From Patescibacteria group bacterium (GTDB taxonomy: Bacteria; Patescibacteriota; Gracilibacteria; UM-FILTER-43-11), in assembly GCA_029260955.1 (NCBI GenBank), contig JAJDCF010000031.1:1-9179 (forward strand): a DNA stretch of 9,179 nucleotides. The letters are read 5' to 3'. The position numbers and the translations under genes were made by a program. Below, piece after piece: positions 1 through 7,343 of the stretch. Below the pieces are notes generated by a model. That model saw only the letters and a list, made by a program, of their open reading frames with translations. It made no database searches and was not told the DNA's origin. Every line of letters starts with the position of its first letter. Within the stretch, counting starts at the first letter, position 1.

Positions 1-1
1 C

Positions 2-46
2 AACACCATGATTGTTAAGGCAAAAATTGAAGCCCAGGCGGCTTAG
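2..46 (+). CDS. C-terminal end of an upstream gene (partial)
   Basis: One frame is open from the window edge to a TAG stop at 44-46 and encodes NTMIVKAKIEAQAA. The sequence is too short to assign to a family. Its stop lies about 30 bases before the promoter of the response-regulator operon, which fits the 3' end of a gene in the same direction. The other two forward frames also close within the first few dozen bases, so the coding call rests only on position and plausible composition. Confidence 0.35.
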   Translation, partial: NTMIVKAKIEAQAA

Positions 47-74
47 TCCAAAAAATTACGTTTTTTTGTAGTTA

Positions 75-83
75 TGCTATACT
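75..83 (+). promoter_or_regulatory. Extended -10 promoter of the signalling operon
   Basis: The bases TGCTATACT form a full extended -10 element: TG, one base, then TATACT at 78-83 (5 of 6 to TATAAT). No good -35 hexamer lies 16-18 bases upstream, as expected where the extended -10 compensates. Transcription would begin near position 90, giving a leader of about 42 bases before the regulator start at 132. That leader is A/T-rich and has no SD sequence. Confidence 0.6.
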
Positions 84-131
84 GGGCGAAATGAGATTCG
101 TTGAGTTTTAGCAATATTATCAAAAATATAA

Positions 132-500
132 ATGACAGATAAACCTACTAGGATATTAATTGCAGAGGATGATCCCTTTTTGATGAAAGTTCTTGGAACC
201 ATTTTGCGAGATGAAGGTTTTGAAGTTGATTCGGCAAAAGATGGGGCTGAGGCGATTGATAGGATTGTTGACGATGGTTATAGCGTGATTCTCTTGGATT
301 TAATTATGCCTAAAAAAACTGGTTTTGACGTTTTGCAAGAGGCAAAAAAGAAGGGGATAAAAACACCTATTTTGGTCTTTAGTAATCTTTCTCAAGAGGA
401 AGATAAAGTTGAAGCTCTTAAGCTCGGCGCCAAAGAGTTTTTTGTTAAATCCGATATGTCGATTGGCGAGGTGACAGATGCTGTCAAAAATTATGTTTAG
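132..500 (+). CDS. Single-domain response regulator (CheY-like receiver)
   Basis: This is a 122-residue stand-alone receiver protein that accepts a phosphoryl group from a histidine kinase. All signature residues are present: the acidic pocket E12-D13-D14, phospho-acceptor D56 in VILLDLIMP, the switch Ser S84 in the position usually Thr/Ser, and the invariant Lys K106 in FFVKSD. The receiver fold fills the whole protein, so there is no DNA-binding, diguanylate cyclase or other output domain. Like CheY or Spo0F it must act by protein contact or as a relay. The ATG at 132 is used: it directly precedes a typical strand-1 sequence (TRILIAEDD), although no SD is seen (upstream bases are caaaaatataa). 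It is the first gene of the operon, 47 bases before the PAS protein. The only kinase in the window, encoded at the operon's 3' end, is the natural partner (inference from operon membership). Confidence 0.93.
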   Translation: MTDKPTRILIAEDDPFLMKVLGTILRDEGFEVDSAKDGAEAIDRIVDDGYSVILLDLIMPKKTGFDVLQEAKKKGIKTPILVFSNLSQEEDKVEALKLGAKEFFVKSDMSIGEVTDAVKNYV

Positions 501-547
501 TTGGTTGAGCAGAATATGGATTGGTTATAGAATTTAGGAAAATTTGT

Positions 548-2635
548 ATGGCAACAAAAAAGGTAAAAAGCAAAAGCATCAAAGAGGTGAAAGCAATGAA
601 TGAAAAAGAGTTTAGAGATATAATCAATAGTTTTGAAGATATTGTTTATTCGGCAAATTCAAAGGGCAATATTATTTTTGTTAGCTCCAATGTTTCAAGG
701 TACGGGTTTTCATCAAATGAAGTACTAGGAAAGCATTTATCGGACTTCATTCATCCAGATGATCGAAAAAAAGTATTAAATGATTTTAAAGAAACCATAG
801 CTAAAGGGAAAGTTATTACGTCTGTCTTTCGCCTGTTAAAGAAAAATGGTGATTACGTTTTCGCAGAGGAAATAGGCCGACCTATTAAAGATAAAAATGG
901 GAAAATTATTCAGGTAGCGGGGGTCATTCGCGATGTTACTGAGCGCACGAGAGCAGAAAGAGAATTAGAAGGTATATTCAACCTTTCCCCCGACATGTTG
1001 GCTATTTGCACCACTGAGGGAAAATTTCTTAAGGTCAATGCTACTTGGGAAGCAGTTCTTGGTTATAAAACAGATGAGATTCTAAAATTGGGTTGGTCTA
1101 AGCTCGTTCATCCAGATGATGCAAAGCGTACCAATAGAGAGGTCAAGAAACAATTGAAGGGTCGTTCCGTGGCAAATTTTGTCAATCGATTTAAGTGCAA
1201 GAATGGTACTTACAGGACGTTGGAATGGCAGGCAACATCTGCTGATGGCAACATGGTTCACGCTACAGCTCGTGATGTTACTGACCGTGATCGGGCGAAG
1301 GACCGTTTTAAAGTTCTTTTTGAATCTTCCCGTGATGCCATCATGACGCTGGAGCCGCCTACATGGGCTTTTACATCTGGTAACCCTTCTACGGTTAAAA
1401 TGTTTGGTTGCAAAAATGAAAAAGATTTTGTTACTTTTCCACCCTGGAAGTTATCGCCGCCAAAACAGCCTGATGGGCAACCGTCCGGTGACAAAGCTAA
1501 GGCTATGATTATGAAGGCTATGGAAAGAGGATCTAATTTCTTCGAATGGACTCATCGTCGTAATAATGGCGAAGATTTTCCGGCCACTGTTCTTCTTACC
1601 CGAATGACTGTTGCCGGTAAAACTTTTTTGCAAGCCACTGTGCGTGATGTTACTGAGCGCAATAATGCAACTGAAGCTCTTCAAAAAAGCGAATCAAGAC
1701 TAAAGAGTATTATGAATGCTTCACCTGATTGCATAAAGTTGCTAGATTTGAAGGGTAAGGCTATTTATCTGAGCCCCTGTGGTCTGAAAGAACACAACTT
1801 AAAGCATAAAGACCTAAAGGCCTGGAGTGCTCGCAAGACCGTTCATAAGGACAGTTTGGCTTTGTTCGACAAGAGTTTCGCGCGCGCTAAAAAAGGGGAA
1901 ACAGTTACCTTTGAAGTTAAACATACAGCCGAAGGGGCTAATAGGGATTGGTGCCTGTTAACATTTAGTCCGATAAGAGATAGGCAGGGAAGAATCATAA
2001 ATATTTTTGGAGTCTCTCGTGATATTACTGAACGTAAGAAGGCAGAAAAGGAGATGGTTGAGAGCAACAAGAGATTCAATATTGTCCAACGACTTGCTCA
2101 TATAGGTAGTTGGCATTTAGATATCGTAAGCGATGAGCTTTGGTGGTCTGACGAGATTTACAGGATTTTTGGATTGAAGCCAACGAAATATGGGATTACT
2201 TATAAATCCTTTTTAAAAGCAGTTCATCCTGATGACCGTGCAATGGTCAATAAGGCATATATGAAACATATTAAAACCAAACATCCATACCACATTGAGC
2301 ATCGAATTGTTCTACCAAATGGAAAAATACGGTTTGTAGAAGAAACATGCGACAGTGAATGGGATAAGAATGGCAAAATATTGCACTCAACCGGTGCAGT
2401 GCAAGATATAACGTATCGTAGGCGTGTTGCAGAGGATCTTAGGAAGGCTCACACTGAATTGGAAAAGCGTGTCGAAGAAAGAACAGCAGAATTGCAAAAG
2501 GCAAAGGACGAGTTACAGGATAAGGTTAGGGATCTGGAAGCTTTTTCAAATATTGCTGTTGGACGCGAACTTAGGATGGTTGAGCTTAAGAAAAAGATAA
2601 AGAGACTGGAGAGGCAATTAACCAACAAGAAATGA
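548..2635 (+). CDS. Soluble five-PAS sensor protein lacking a kinase domain
   Basis: This is a 695-residue cytoplasmic sensor with no membrane segment. Five PAS domains run in tandem at about residues 22-135, 140-248, 253-372, 380-497 and 510-625. Each ends in the linker motif D(V/I)T(E/D/Y)R, and PAS1, 2 and 5 contain the PAS_3-type 'HPDD' loop. After PAS5 comes a coiled coil (about 627-695, ELEKRVEERTAEL...) ending in the tail MVELKKKIKRLE. There is no HisKA, HATPase_c, GGDEF or other output domain, so it probably passes its signal through the coiled coil to another protein. The ligand is unknown.
The ATG at 548 was chosen because AGGAA (536-540) sits seven bases upstream. A TTG in the same frame at 521 lacks that support. 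A second in-frame ATG at 596 has AGAGGTGA just upstream and would give 679 residues, so the start is not certain. A weak internal promoter (TTGAGC, 17 bases, TAGAAT at 528-533) is possible. The stop overlaps the next start by 4 bases. Confidence 0.85.
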   Translation: MATKKVKSKSIKEVKAMNEKEFRDIINSFEDIVYSANSKGNIIFVSSNVSRYGFSSNEVLGKHLSDFIHPDDRKKVLNDFKETIAKGKVITSVFRLLKKNGDYVFAEEIGRPIKDKNGKIIQVAGVIRDVTERTRAERELEGIFNLSPDMLAICTTEGKFLKVNATWEAVLGYKTDEILKLGWSKLVHPDDAKRTNREVKKQLKGRSVANFVNRFKCKNGTYRTLEWQATSADGNMVHATARDVTDRDRAKDRFKVLFESSRDAIMTLEPPTWAFTSGNPSTVKMFGCKNEKDFVTFPPWKLSPPKQPDGQPSGDKAKAMIMKAMERGSNFFEWTHRRNNGEDFPATVLLTRMTVAGKTFLQATVRDVTERNNATEALQKSESRLKSIMNASPDCIKLLDLKGKAIYLSPCGLKEHNLKHKDLKAWSARKTVHKDSLALFDKSFARAKKGETVTFEVKHTAEGANRDWCLLTFSPIRDRQGRIINIFGVSRDITERKKAEKEMVESNKRFNIVQRLAHIGSWHLDIVSDELWWSDEIYRIFGLKPTKYGITYKSFLKAVHPDDRAMVNKAYMKHIKTKHPYHIEHRIVLPNGKIRFVEETCDSEWDKNGKILHSTGAVQDITYRRRVAEDLRKAHTELEKRVEERTAELQKAKDELQDKVRDLEAFSNIAVGRELRMVELKKKIKRLERQLTNKK

Positions 2636-3918
2636 AATTGAGACGATTGTTAATTAGCGGGTTTCTGTCTATTGCCCTAATGTCGGTAGCCCTTATAGGA
2701 TCTCTTGGTTTTATTAGTGCCAAGGATTCGTTGCAGAAGGCGGTGATTCTTAATTTGCAAATGGTTGGCAGATCACGAGCCAAGCATCTGGAAACATTTT
2801 TGGAAGCACTGGAGGGCAGAATGATTGATTTTTCCACCGATGGGAAAATTATGGACTGCCTTCATGATTTAAAGCATGGTAATACTGGGGGATGTACAGC
2901 AGATACTTTAACTGATCATTTGGTTGATAATAAACTACCCGTGCTGGAAGGTGCTTTTGAGGTTTTTGCTATGGACATAAATGGTCAAGTAACTACCTCT
3001 ACTATCGAAGAGAATATTGGCTTTAACGTATTAGATGATCCAAATTTTGTTTTTGAAAAGGAGAAATCTTATATTGGAGACCTATATTTTTCCGAATCAT
3101 TGCAACAGAATATCTTAACTATTTCTGCTCCGGTTATCATGGAAGGTGAGCTGGTTGGAGTTATTGCAACTAATATCAAACCAGAATCTATTTACACAAT
3201 TCTGATAGATCGAGTTGGCTCAGGAGAAAGTGGAGAATTTTACCTTGTTAACGAGGATTTGCTAATGATTTCTCCCTCCAGATTTCAAAGTGATGAAGAT
3301 GCTATTCTGAAGCAGGTTGTTGACACTGAAAATTCAAGGGCGTGTTTCCAGGATCCTGAAAAGCATGCTCTGCCTTCTGGGGAGGTTGCAGAGCATACAG
3401 AAGAAATTTTTATTTTTCCTGATTATCGTGGCGTTAGCGTTGCTGGAGCGCATGAATATATTAGTACCATGCATTGGTGTTTGCTTGCAGAGATAGATGA
3501 AATCGAAATGTTTGCACCTGTTTCAAAATTAAGAAATCAAATTTTGGCTATTGCGGGAGTAATTATTATTTTAGCAATAGTATTCGCATTCTATCTTGCT
3601 CGTTCGGTTTCGGGTCCGATAATGAAACTAAGAAATGCTGCCATAAAGTTTGGAGAGGGAAAGCTTGACACAAAAATCAAAATTGGATCGAAAAATGAAA
3701 TTGGAGATCTTGCAAAATCATTCAATAAAATGACTACTAAATTGCAAGGGTATCATGCTGATCTGGAAGATAAGGTTAAAAAAAGAACGGCTGAGTTGGA
3801 AAAGGAAAGGGATGAAGCTGAAAAATTTAGCGATTTTGCCACTGACAGAGAGCTCAAAATGGTTGAGCTAAAAAAGAGAATTAGGGAATTGGAAAAAAAA
3901 TATAAACCCAATAAATGA
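2632..3918 (+). CDS. Membrane Cache-HAMP sensor without output domain
   Basis: This 428-residue protein has an uncleaved N-terminal membrane helix (about 7-29, LLISGFLSIALMSVALIG), an extracytoplasmic double-Cache-type sensing region (about 30-300), a second helix (about 303-323) and a HAMP domain (about 324-376). A coiled coil and a tail ending MVELKKRIRELE follow. The Cache call rests on two family-typical strings, GEFYLVNEDLLMISPSRF (201-218) and DYRGVSVAGAHEYI (264-277), the latter followed by WCLLAEIDE. There is no transmitter, methyl-accepting or cyclase domain, so it is half of a receptor. External Cys at 76, 88, 238 and 283 could form disulfides (inference).
The ATG lies inside the ATGA that ends the PAS gene. 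No SD is well placed, so translational coupling is likely. The first 12 residues and the last 30 closely resemble, respectively, the start of the next protein and the end of the previous one. The signal could be a small extracellular molecule, but nothing in the sequence identifies it. Confidence 0.85.
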   Translation: MKLRRLLISGFLSIALMSVALIGSLGFISAKDSLQKAVILNLQMVGRSRAKHLETFLEALEGRMIDFSTDGKIMDCLHDLKHGNTGGCTADTLTDHLVDNKLPVLEGAFEVFAMDINGQVTTSTIEENIGFNVLDDPNFVFEKEKSYIGDLYFSESLQQNILTISAPVIMEGELVGVIATNIKPESIYTILIDRVGSGESGEFYLVNEDLLMISPSRFQSDEDAILKQVVDTENSRACFQDPEKHALPSGEVAEHTEEIFIFPDYRGVSVAGAHEYISTMHWCLLAEIDEIEMFAPVSKLRNQILAIAGVIIILAIVFAFYLARSVSGPIMKLRNAAIKFGEGKLDTKIKIGSKNEIGDLAKSFNKMTTKLQGYHADLEDKVKKRTAELEKERDEAEKFSDFATDRELKMVELKKRIRELEKKYKPNK

Positions 3919-6911
3919 GACTTAGGACACTATTAATCACTGGATTTTTGTTTGTTTCATTGCTGCCATTATTTGTTATTGGATATTTTTCAGTTGATTC
4001 TCAGGCGATTACACAGCTTTCATTGACACTGACTTCGGAAAGTGAGCAGATATCTCTTGTCAGAGACGATATAAACACTTTCTTAAAAACTGCTGAAAGC
4101 GATGTTTTGTTTCTGAGTAAATTGCAGCATTTGGATGATTTGCTGAATTCAGTTTCATCCGAAGAAAAAGCTATGCATATATCGCATATTGTGCAGGATT
4201 TCATATCTTTCTCCAGAGAAAAAGATATCTATTACCAAATACGGTACATTGATGAAAATGGCATGGAAATTGTACGTGTCGATGACTATGAGAATGCACC
4301 TTTTTCGATACCAGAAGGTGAGCTGCAAAATAAAAAGGGTCGCTATTACTTTGACGATGCCATGAGCGCTCGAAAAGGGACTGTTTTTGTTTCCCCTTTG
4401 GATTTGAATATTGAGAGGGGTGAACTAGAAAATAGGGGGACTGATACGAATCCTGTTTATGTGCCGGTTATACGTTATGCAACGCCGGTCTTTAATAAAG
4501 ACGATCAGCCAAGGGGTGTTATTATTACTAATATTTATGCCGATAAGTTTATTGCTGAGGTCGATAAATTGAAATTTAGCGGCAAAATTAGCACTCTGGT
4601 AAATAGTGATGGATATTATCTAAGTCATCCAAATAGCAATAAAGAGTGGGGATTTATGCTGGGTAGCAACATCACCTTACAAAACGATTATGGGGAGGAT
4701 ATATTGTCAGAATCATTGGGGCATCTTCATGAGCAAATTCATGAGTTTAAAATGTTCCCCATGTATAGTACGCCAGACATAAGTGTAGCTGACTATGGAG
4801 ATTACTTTTTAGTTCATACGCACATATGGCCAAGCGGCAGCCAAAGCCTGAGCAGCACGGGGGCAAATGCGGCTTATTCCAGTAGTATAAAAAAAGTGCA
4901 GGGTAAGGATTACTATTGGACTTTGATGACAATAGCTAGCAAGGATTATGTGTTTGGTCCAGTTATTGCATTGAAAAATAGGGCTTTCTTGATCGGTTTG
5001 CTAACTATATTCTTGGTTGTGCTCACTAGTATGATTATAGCCGGCAGGATTTCGAAGCCTCTTGTTGAATTGCGAGATGCTGCATTGGAGATTGGACAAG
5101 GGAAATTGAGAAAGATTAAGATTGAATCCAAAAATGAAATCGGTGAACTTGCGGACGCCTTTAATATGATGGCTTCTGAATTGGAGGCTTCGCAAAAACA
5201 AAACAAAAGTTATACCAAAAGCCTTGAGAAAAAGGTAAGGGAAAGAACCAGCGAGCTAAATTTGGGAAAAGAGGAAGCTGAGGAAAAAGCCCTAAGATTG
5301 GAAAAAATGAAAACGGCAACCCTGAATATTCTTGAGGATATGGAAGAGGCAAAGAAAGAATTAGGAAAATCCAATGAATCCCTTGAGGCCGAAATCGTAG
5401 AGCGTAAGAAAACCGAAGAAGAGATGAAGAAGGCTAAGATGGGACTTGAGCGCTCTGAACAATCTATTTTTATTACGGACAAAAACACTATTATCCAGTA
5501 TGTTAACCCTGCCTTTGAAAGGATTTATGGCTATAAAGCTTCGGAGGTGATTGGTAAAACGCCAAAAATTCTAAAATATGGTGGAGTGCCAAGGCCCCAT
5601 ATCAAAAGGCTGTGGAATGCATTATCAAAAAAGCAATCTGTCACTTTTGCAATGTTGAATAAAACTAAGAGTGGTGACCCAGTGAATATTAAGCAATCTG
5701 CCAGTCCAATACTTGATGAACATAATGAGCTTGTTGGTTATATGGCTATTCAGTCCGATGTAACTGAGCAGGCTAAAGCTGAAAAAAGGTTAATTGAAAG
5801 TGAGATTAAATTCAGGACTTTGTTTGAAGGAGCTGGAGATGCTATATTTATCGTTGATGTGGACCGCAAGCGTGGACTTAGTATGGTTGATGTGAATAGT
5901 AAAGCTGAAGAAGCATTTGGCTATACACGGATGGAATTACTTAAGATGTCTCCGATGACTGTTTCCCCGCCTGTTCAGGCAGATGGACGTTCGTCTGCTG
6001 AGAAGATTATGGCAGACATGCTTAAATTGTTAGCTGATGGCAAACCCCAATTTTTTGAGTGGGTCTTTTTACGCTCCGATGGTAGTCAGTTCACTGCTGA
6101 AGTTAATTTAAGTCGAGTTGAGATAGGTGGTGGTTATCTTGCTCAGGCTATTGTGCGAGATATAACTGAACGTAAGAAAATTGATCGCGCTAAAAATGAA
6201 TTCGTATCACTGGCTTCCCACCAGTTGCGCACGCCTTTAACAGCTATTAAATGGCTTATTGAGACAGTATTAAAGAAGGGTGATCTTAATAAGTTGCAAG
6301 TTGACTTTCTTAAAGATGCTCTAAAATCCAATGGTCGTATGATTCATTTGGTAAGTGACCTGCTTAACATTTCCCGTCTTGAGGCTGGTGTTATTGCGGT
6401 TAAATCAAAGAAAATAGATGTGTCCAAGTTTCTCCAATCCTTGGTTAAAGAGGCCAAAATTTCAGCGCGTAGTAAGGGAATCAATATTCGATTTGTTAAG
6501 CCAAAGAACAAAATCGTTGCTTCTCTTGACGGATCCTTGATTGGTCAGGTTATTATGAATTTACTTTCTAATGCAACTAAATATAGCCCTGACAAAAAAG
6601 ATATTGTGGTTTCGCTCAAAAAACATGACAAACGAATCAATATCACTGTTCGGGATCAGGGTATCGGTCTTTCTAAAGAAGACCAAGAGAGATTATTTGC
6701 CAAATTTTTTCGCACTCAAGAGGCTAGCAAAATTGATACTAGAGGTTCCGGTTTAGGCCTTTATATTGTTAATAAGATCGCCACCGTTTGTCATGGAACA
6801 ATTGTCTGTAAGTCTACCAAGGGTAAGGGGTCTTCATTTACAGTATCGCTGCCCTTAAAGGGGCCTGTTGGCAAAGGTGCTAAGGAATTAATTACAAAGA
6901 GAATCAGTTAG
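3915..6911 (+). CDS. Cache-HAMP-PAS-PAS sensor histidine kinase
   Basis: This is a 998-residue membrane histidine kinase, the only complete transmitter in the window. Its order is: membrane helix (about 6-26); external double-Cache-like domain (about 30-350) with QIRYIDENGMEIVRV at 108-122 and LVNSDGYYLSHPN at 228-240; second helix (about 356-377); HAMP (378-430); a long coiled coil with the KTATLNILED motif (466-475); PAS (about 508-620); PAS (about 630-755); HisKA; and HATPase_c.
The phospho-acceptor is H769 in ASHQLRTPLTAIKW. The ATP-binding boxes are complete: N-box N882 and N886 (MNLLSNATKYS), G1 DQGIGLS (914-920), F-box LFAKFFR (927-933) and G2 GSGLGL (944-949). The enzyme should be catalytically competent. 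H-box type and domain order fit a PAS-linked orthodox kinase that phosphorylates a separate receiver, here presumably the regulator at 132-500. The start ATG overlaps the previous stop as ATGA and has no SD of its own. The second PAS belongs to the same 'SPP-Q-DG...FEW' subtype as PAS3 of the five-PAS protein. Confidence 0.93.
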   Translation: MRLRTLLITGFLFVSLLPLFVIGYFSVDSQAITQLSLTLTSESEQISLVRDDINTFLKTAESDVLFLSKLQHLDDLLNSVSSEEKAMHISHIVQDFISFSREKDIYYQIRYIDENGMEIVRVDDYENAPFSIPEGELQNKKGRYYFDDAMSARKGTVFVSPLDLNIERGELENRGTDTNPVYVPVIRYATPVFNKDDQPRGVIITNIYADKFIAEVDKLKFSGKISTLVNSDGYYLSHPNSNKEWGFMLGSNITLQNDYGEDILSESLGHLHEQIHEFKMFPMYSTPDISVADYGDYFLVHTHIWPSGSQSLSSTGANAAYSSSIKKVQGKDYYWTLMTIASKDYVFGPVIALKNRAFLIGLLTIFLVVLTSMIIAGRISKPLVELRDAALEIGQGKLRKIKIESKNEIGELADAFNMMASELEASQKQNKSYTKSLEKKVRERTSELNLGKEEAEEKALRLEKMKTATLNILEDMEEAKKELGKSNESLEAEIVERKKTEEEMKKAKMGLERSEQSIFITDKNTIIQYVNPAFERIYGYKASEVIGKTPKILKYGGVPRPHIKRLWNALSKKQSVTFAMLNKTKSGDPVNIKQSASPILDEHNELVGYMAIQSDVTEQAKAEKRLIESEIKFRTLFEGAGDAIFIVDVDRKRGLSMVDVNSKAEEAFGYTRMELLKMSPMTVSPPVQADGRSSAEKIMADMLKLLADGKPQFFEWVFLRSDGSQFTAEVNLSRVEIGGGYLAQAIVRDITERKKIDRAKNEFVSLASHQLRTPLTAIKWLIETVLKKGDLNKLQVDFLKDALKSNGRMIHLVSDLLNISRLEAGVIAVKSKKIDVSKFLQSLVKEAKISARSKGINIRFVKPKNKIVASLDGSLIGQVIMNLLSNATKYSPDKKDIVVSLKKHDKRINITVRDQGIGLSKEDQERLFAKFFRTQEASKIDTRGSGLGLYIVNKIATVCHGTIVCKSTKGKGSSFTVSLPLKGPVGKGAKELITKRIS

Positions 6912-6963
6912 CTGGAATTTGAGGTTTCCAAATTTTAAGGGAGAGAGAAAATGTTTGGATTTT

Positions 6964-7001
6964 AAAAAACCGCTCAGATATAAATATTCGAGCGGTTTTT
7001 T
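6964..7001. terminator. Bidirectional intrinsic terminator
   Basis: A perfect 12-bp stem (AAAAAACCGCTC at 6964-6975 with GAGCGGTTTTTT at 6990-7001) encloses a 14-base A/T loop. The A6 and T6 ends give a U-tract on whichever strand is read. It lies between the kinase stop (6911) and the stop of the convergent cold-shock gene (7024), so it should end both transcripts. The 12 bases just before it contain a four-codon ATG reading frame that is not thought meaningful. Confidence 0.9.
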
Positions 7002-7023
7002 GGCTTATATTACGATTTTGCGA

Positions 7024-7221
7024 TTAAGCAAGTGCAACATTGGCAGCTTTTGGACCTTTATCAGAGTCAGCTTTCTCAAAAGTGACTTTGTCACCTTCTT
7101 GTAGATTATCAAAATCTACACCGACAAGATCGCTTCTGTGAAAGAAGACGTCCTTCTCTTCTCCTTCCGGAGTAATAAATCCAAAGCCCTTTTCATTGAG
7201 CCTTTTAATGATACCTTCCAT
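7024..7221 (-). CDS. Cold-shock domain protein (CspA family)
   Basis: This 65-residue single cold-shock domain is a five-stranded OB fold that binds single-stranded RNA or DNA and typically acts as an RNA chaperone. Both nucleic-acid motifs are present: RNP1 as KGFGFI (11-16) and RNP2 as VFFH (25-28). The usual aromatic KWF near the N-terminus is replaced by KRL, a common variant in short Csp proteins. Length matches the family (65-70 residues). The ATG at 7221 (minus) is preceded by UUUUAUUAUU and no SD. The gene is single, divergent from the pilT-like gene and convergent with the kinase operon. Its predicted leader is about 87 bases and carries an 11-bp inverted repeat, so post-transcriptional control is plausible, as known for cspA leaders in enterobacteria. 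Whether it is cold-induced here cannot be seen. Confidence 0.95.
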   Translation of the reverse strand: MEGIIKRLNEKGFGFITPEGEEKDVFFHRSDLVGVDFDNLQEGDKVTFEKADSDKGPKAANVALA

Positions 7222-7238
7222 AATAATAAAAGGTTAAG

Positions 7239-7277
7239 TAATAAATTCCGTTAAGTAATGTTTATTGGAATTTATTA
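7239..7277 (-). promoter_or_regulatory. Stem-loop in the cold-shock mRNA leader
   Basis: A perfect 11-bp inverted repeat (TAATAAATTCC on the plus strand at 7239-7249 with GGAATTTATTA at 7267-7277) surrounds a 17-base loop. In the cold-shock transcript it would fold with its 3' arm ending 17 bases before the start codon. Nine of eleven pairs are A-U, so the stem should be only marginally stable, which suits a temperature-responsive element. The position is inside the leader predicted from the promoter at 7316-7343. A DNA operator is an alternative reading of the same symmetry. Confidence 0.5.
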
Positions 7278-7315
7278 ACTAAACTCTATAAAAATGTGCC
7301 TAATGGACTTGTCTG

Positions 7316-7343
7316 ATAGTACAGCATATTACTCAATAGTCAA
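7316..7343 (-). promoter_or_regulatory. Promoter of the cold-shock gene
   Basis: On the minus strand TTGACT (7338-7343, 5 of 6 to TTGACA) is followed after 16 bases by TACTAT (7316-7321, 4 of 6 to TATAAT). Transcription would begin near 7309, giving a leader of roughly 87 bases before the ATG at 7221. No competing better promoter was seen closer to the gene. Confidence 0.5.

Noticed and set aside
49..68. A6/T6 hairpin with T-run that might terminate the upstream gene
   Set aside because: The stem is almost all A-T with a single G-C pair and would be very unstable. In such AT-rich DNA an A-run followed by a T-run is expected by chance.
505..533. Internal promoter (TTGAGC, 17 bases, TAGAAT) between the regulator and the five-PAS gene
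   Set aside because: The hexamer matches are fair, but there is no extended -10 and such matches are frequent in AT-rich sequence; kept only as a note to the gene start.
6571..6756. Open frame inside the kinase HATPase_c region in another frame
   Set aside because: It is fully contained in a well-supported catalytic domain and is an out-of-frame shadow.
6951..6965. ATG-TTT-GGA-TTT-TAA mini-frame preceded by gggagagag
   Set aside because: Four codons directly ahead of a terminator could suggest a leader peptide, but the only gene downstream is on the other strand, so there is nothing for attenuation to control.
6919..7104. Open frame of 61 codons on the plus strand
   Set aside because: It runs straight through the bidirectional terminator and antisense into the cold-shock gene, and its product resembles no known protein.
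7233..7259. Two-copy direct repeat as a CRISPR or iteron array
   Set aside because: Only two tandem 10-mers with a 7-base spacer; too short and too few for a CRISPR array or a replication origin.
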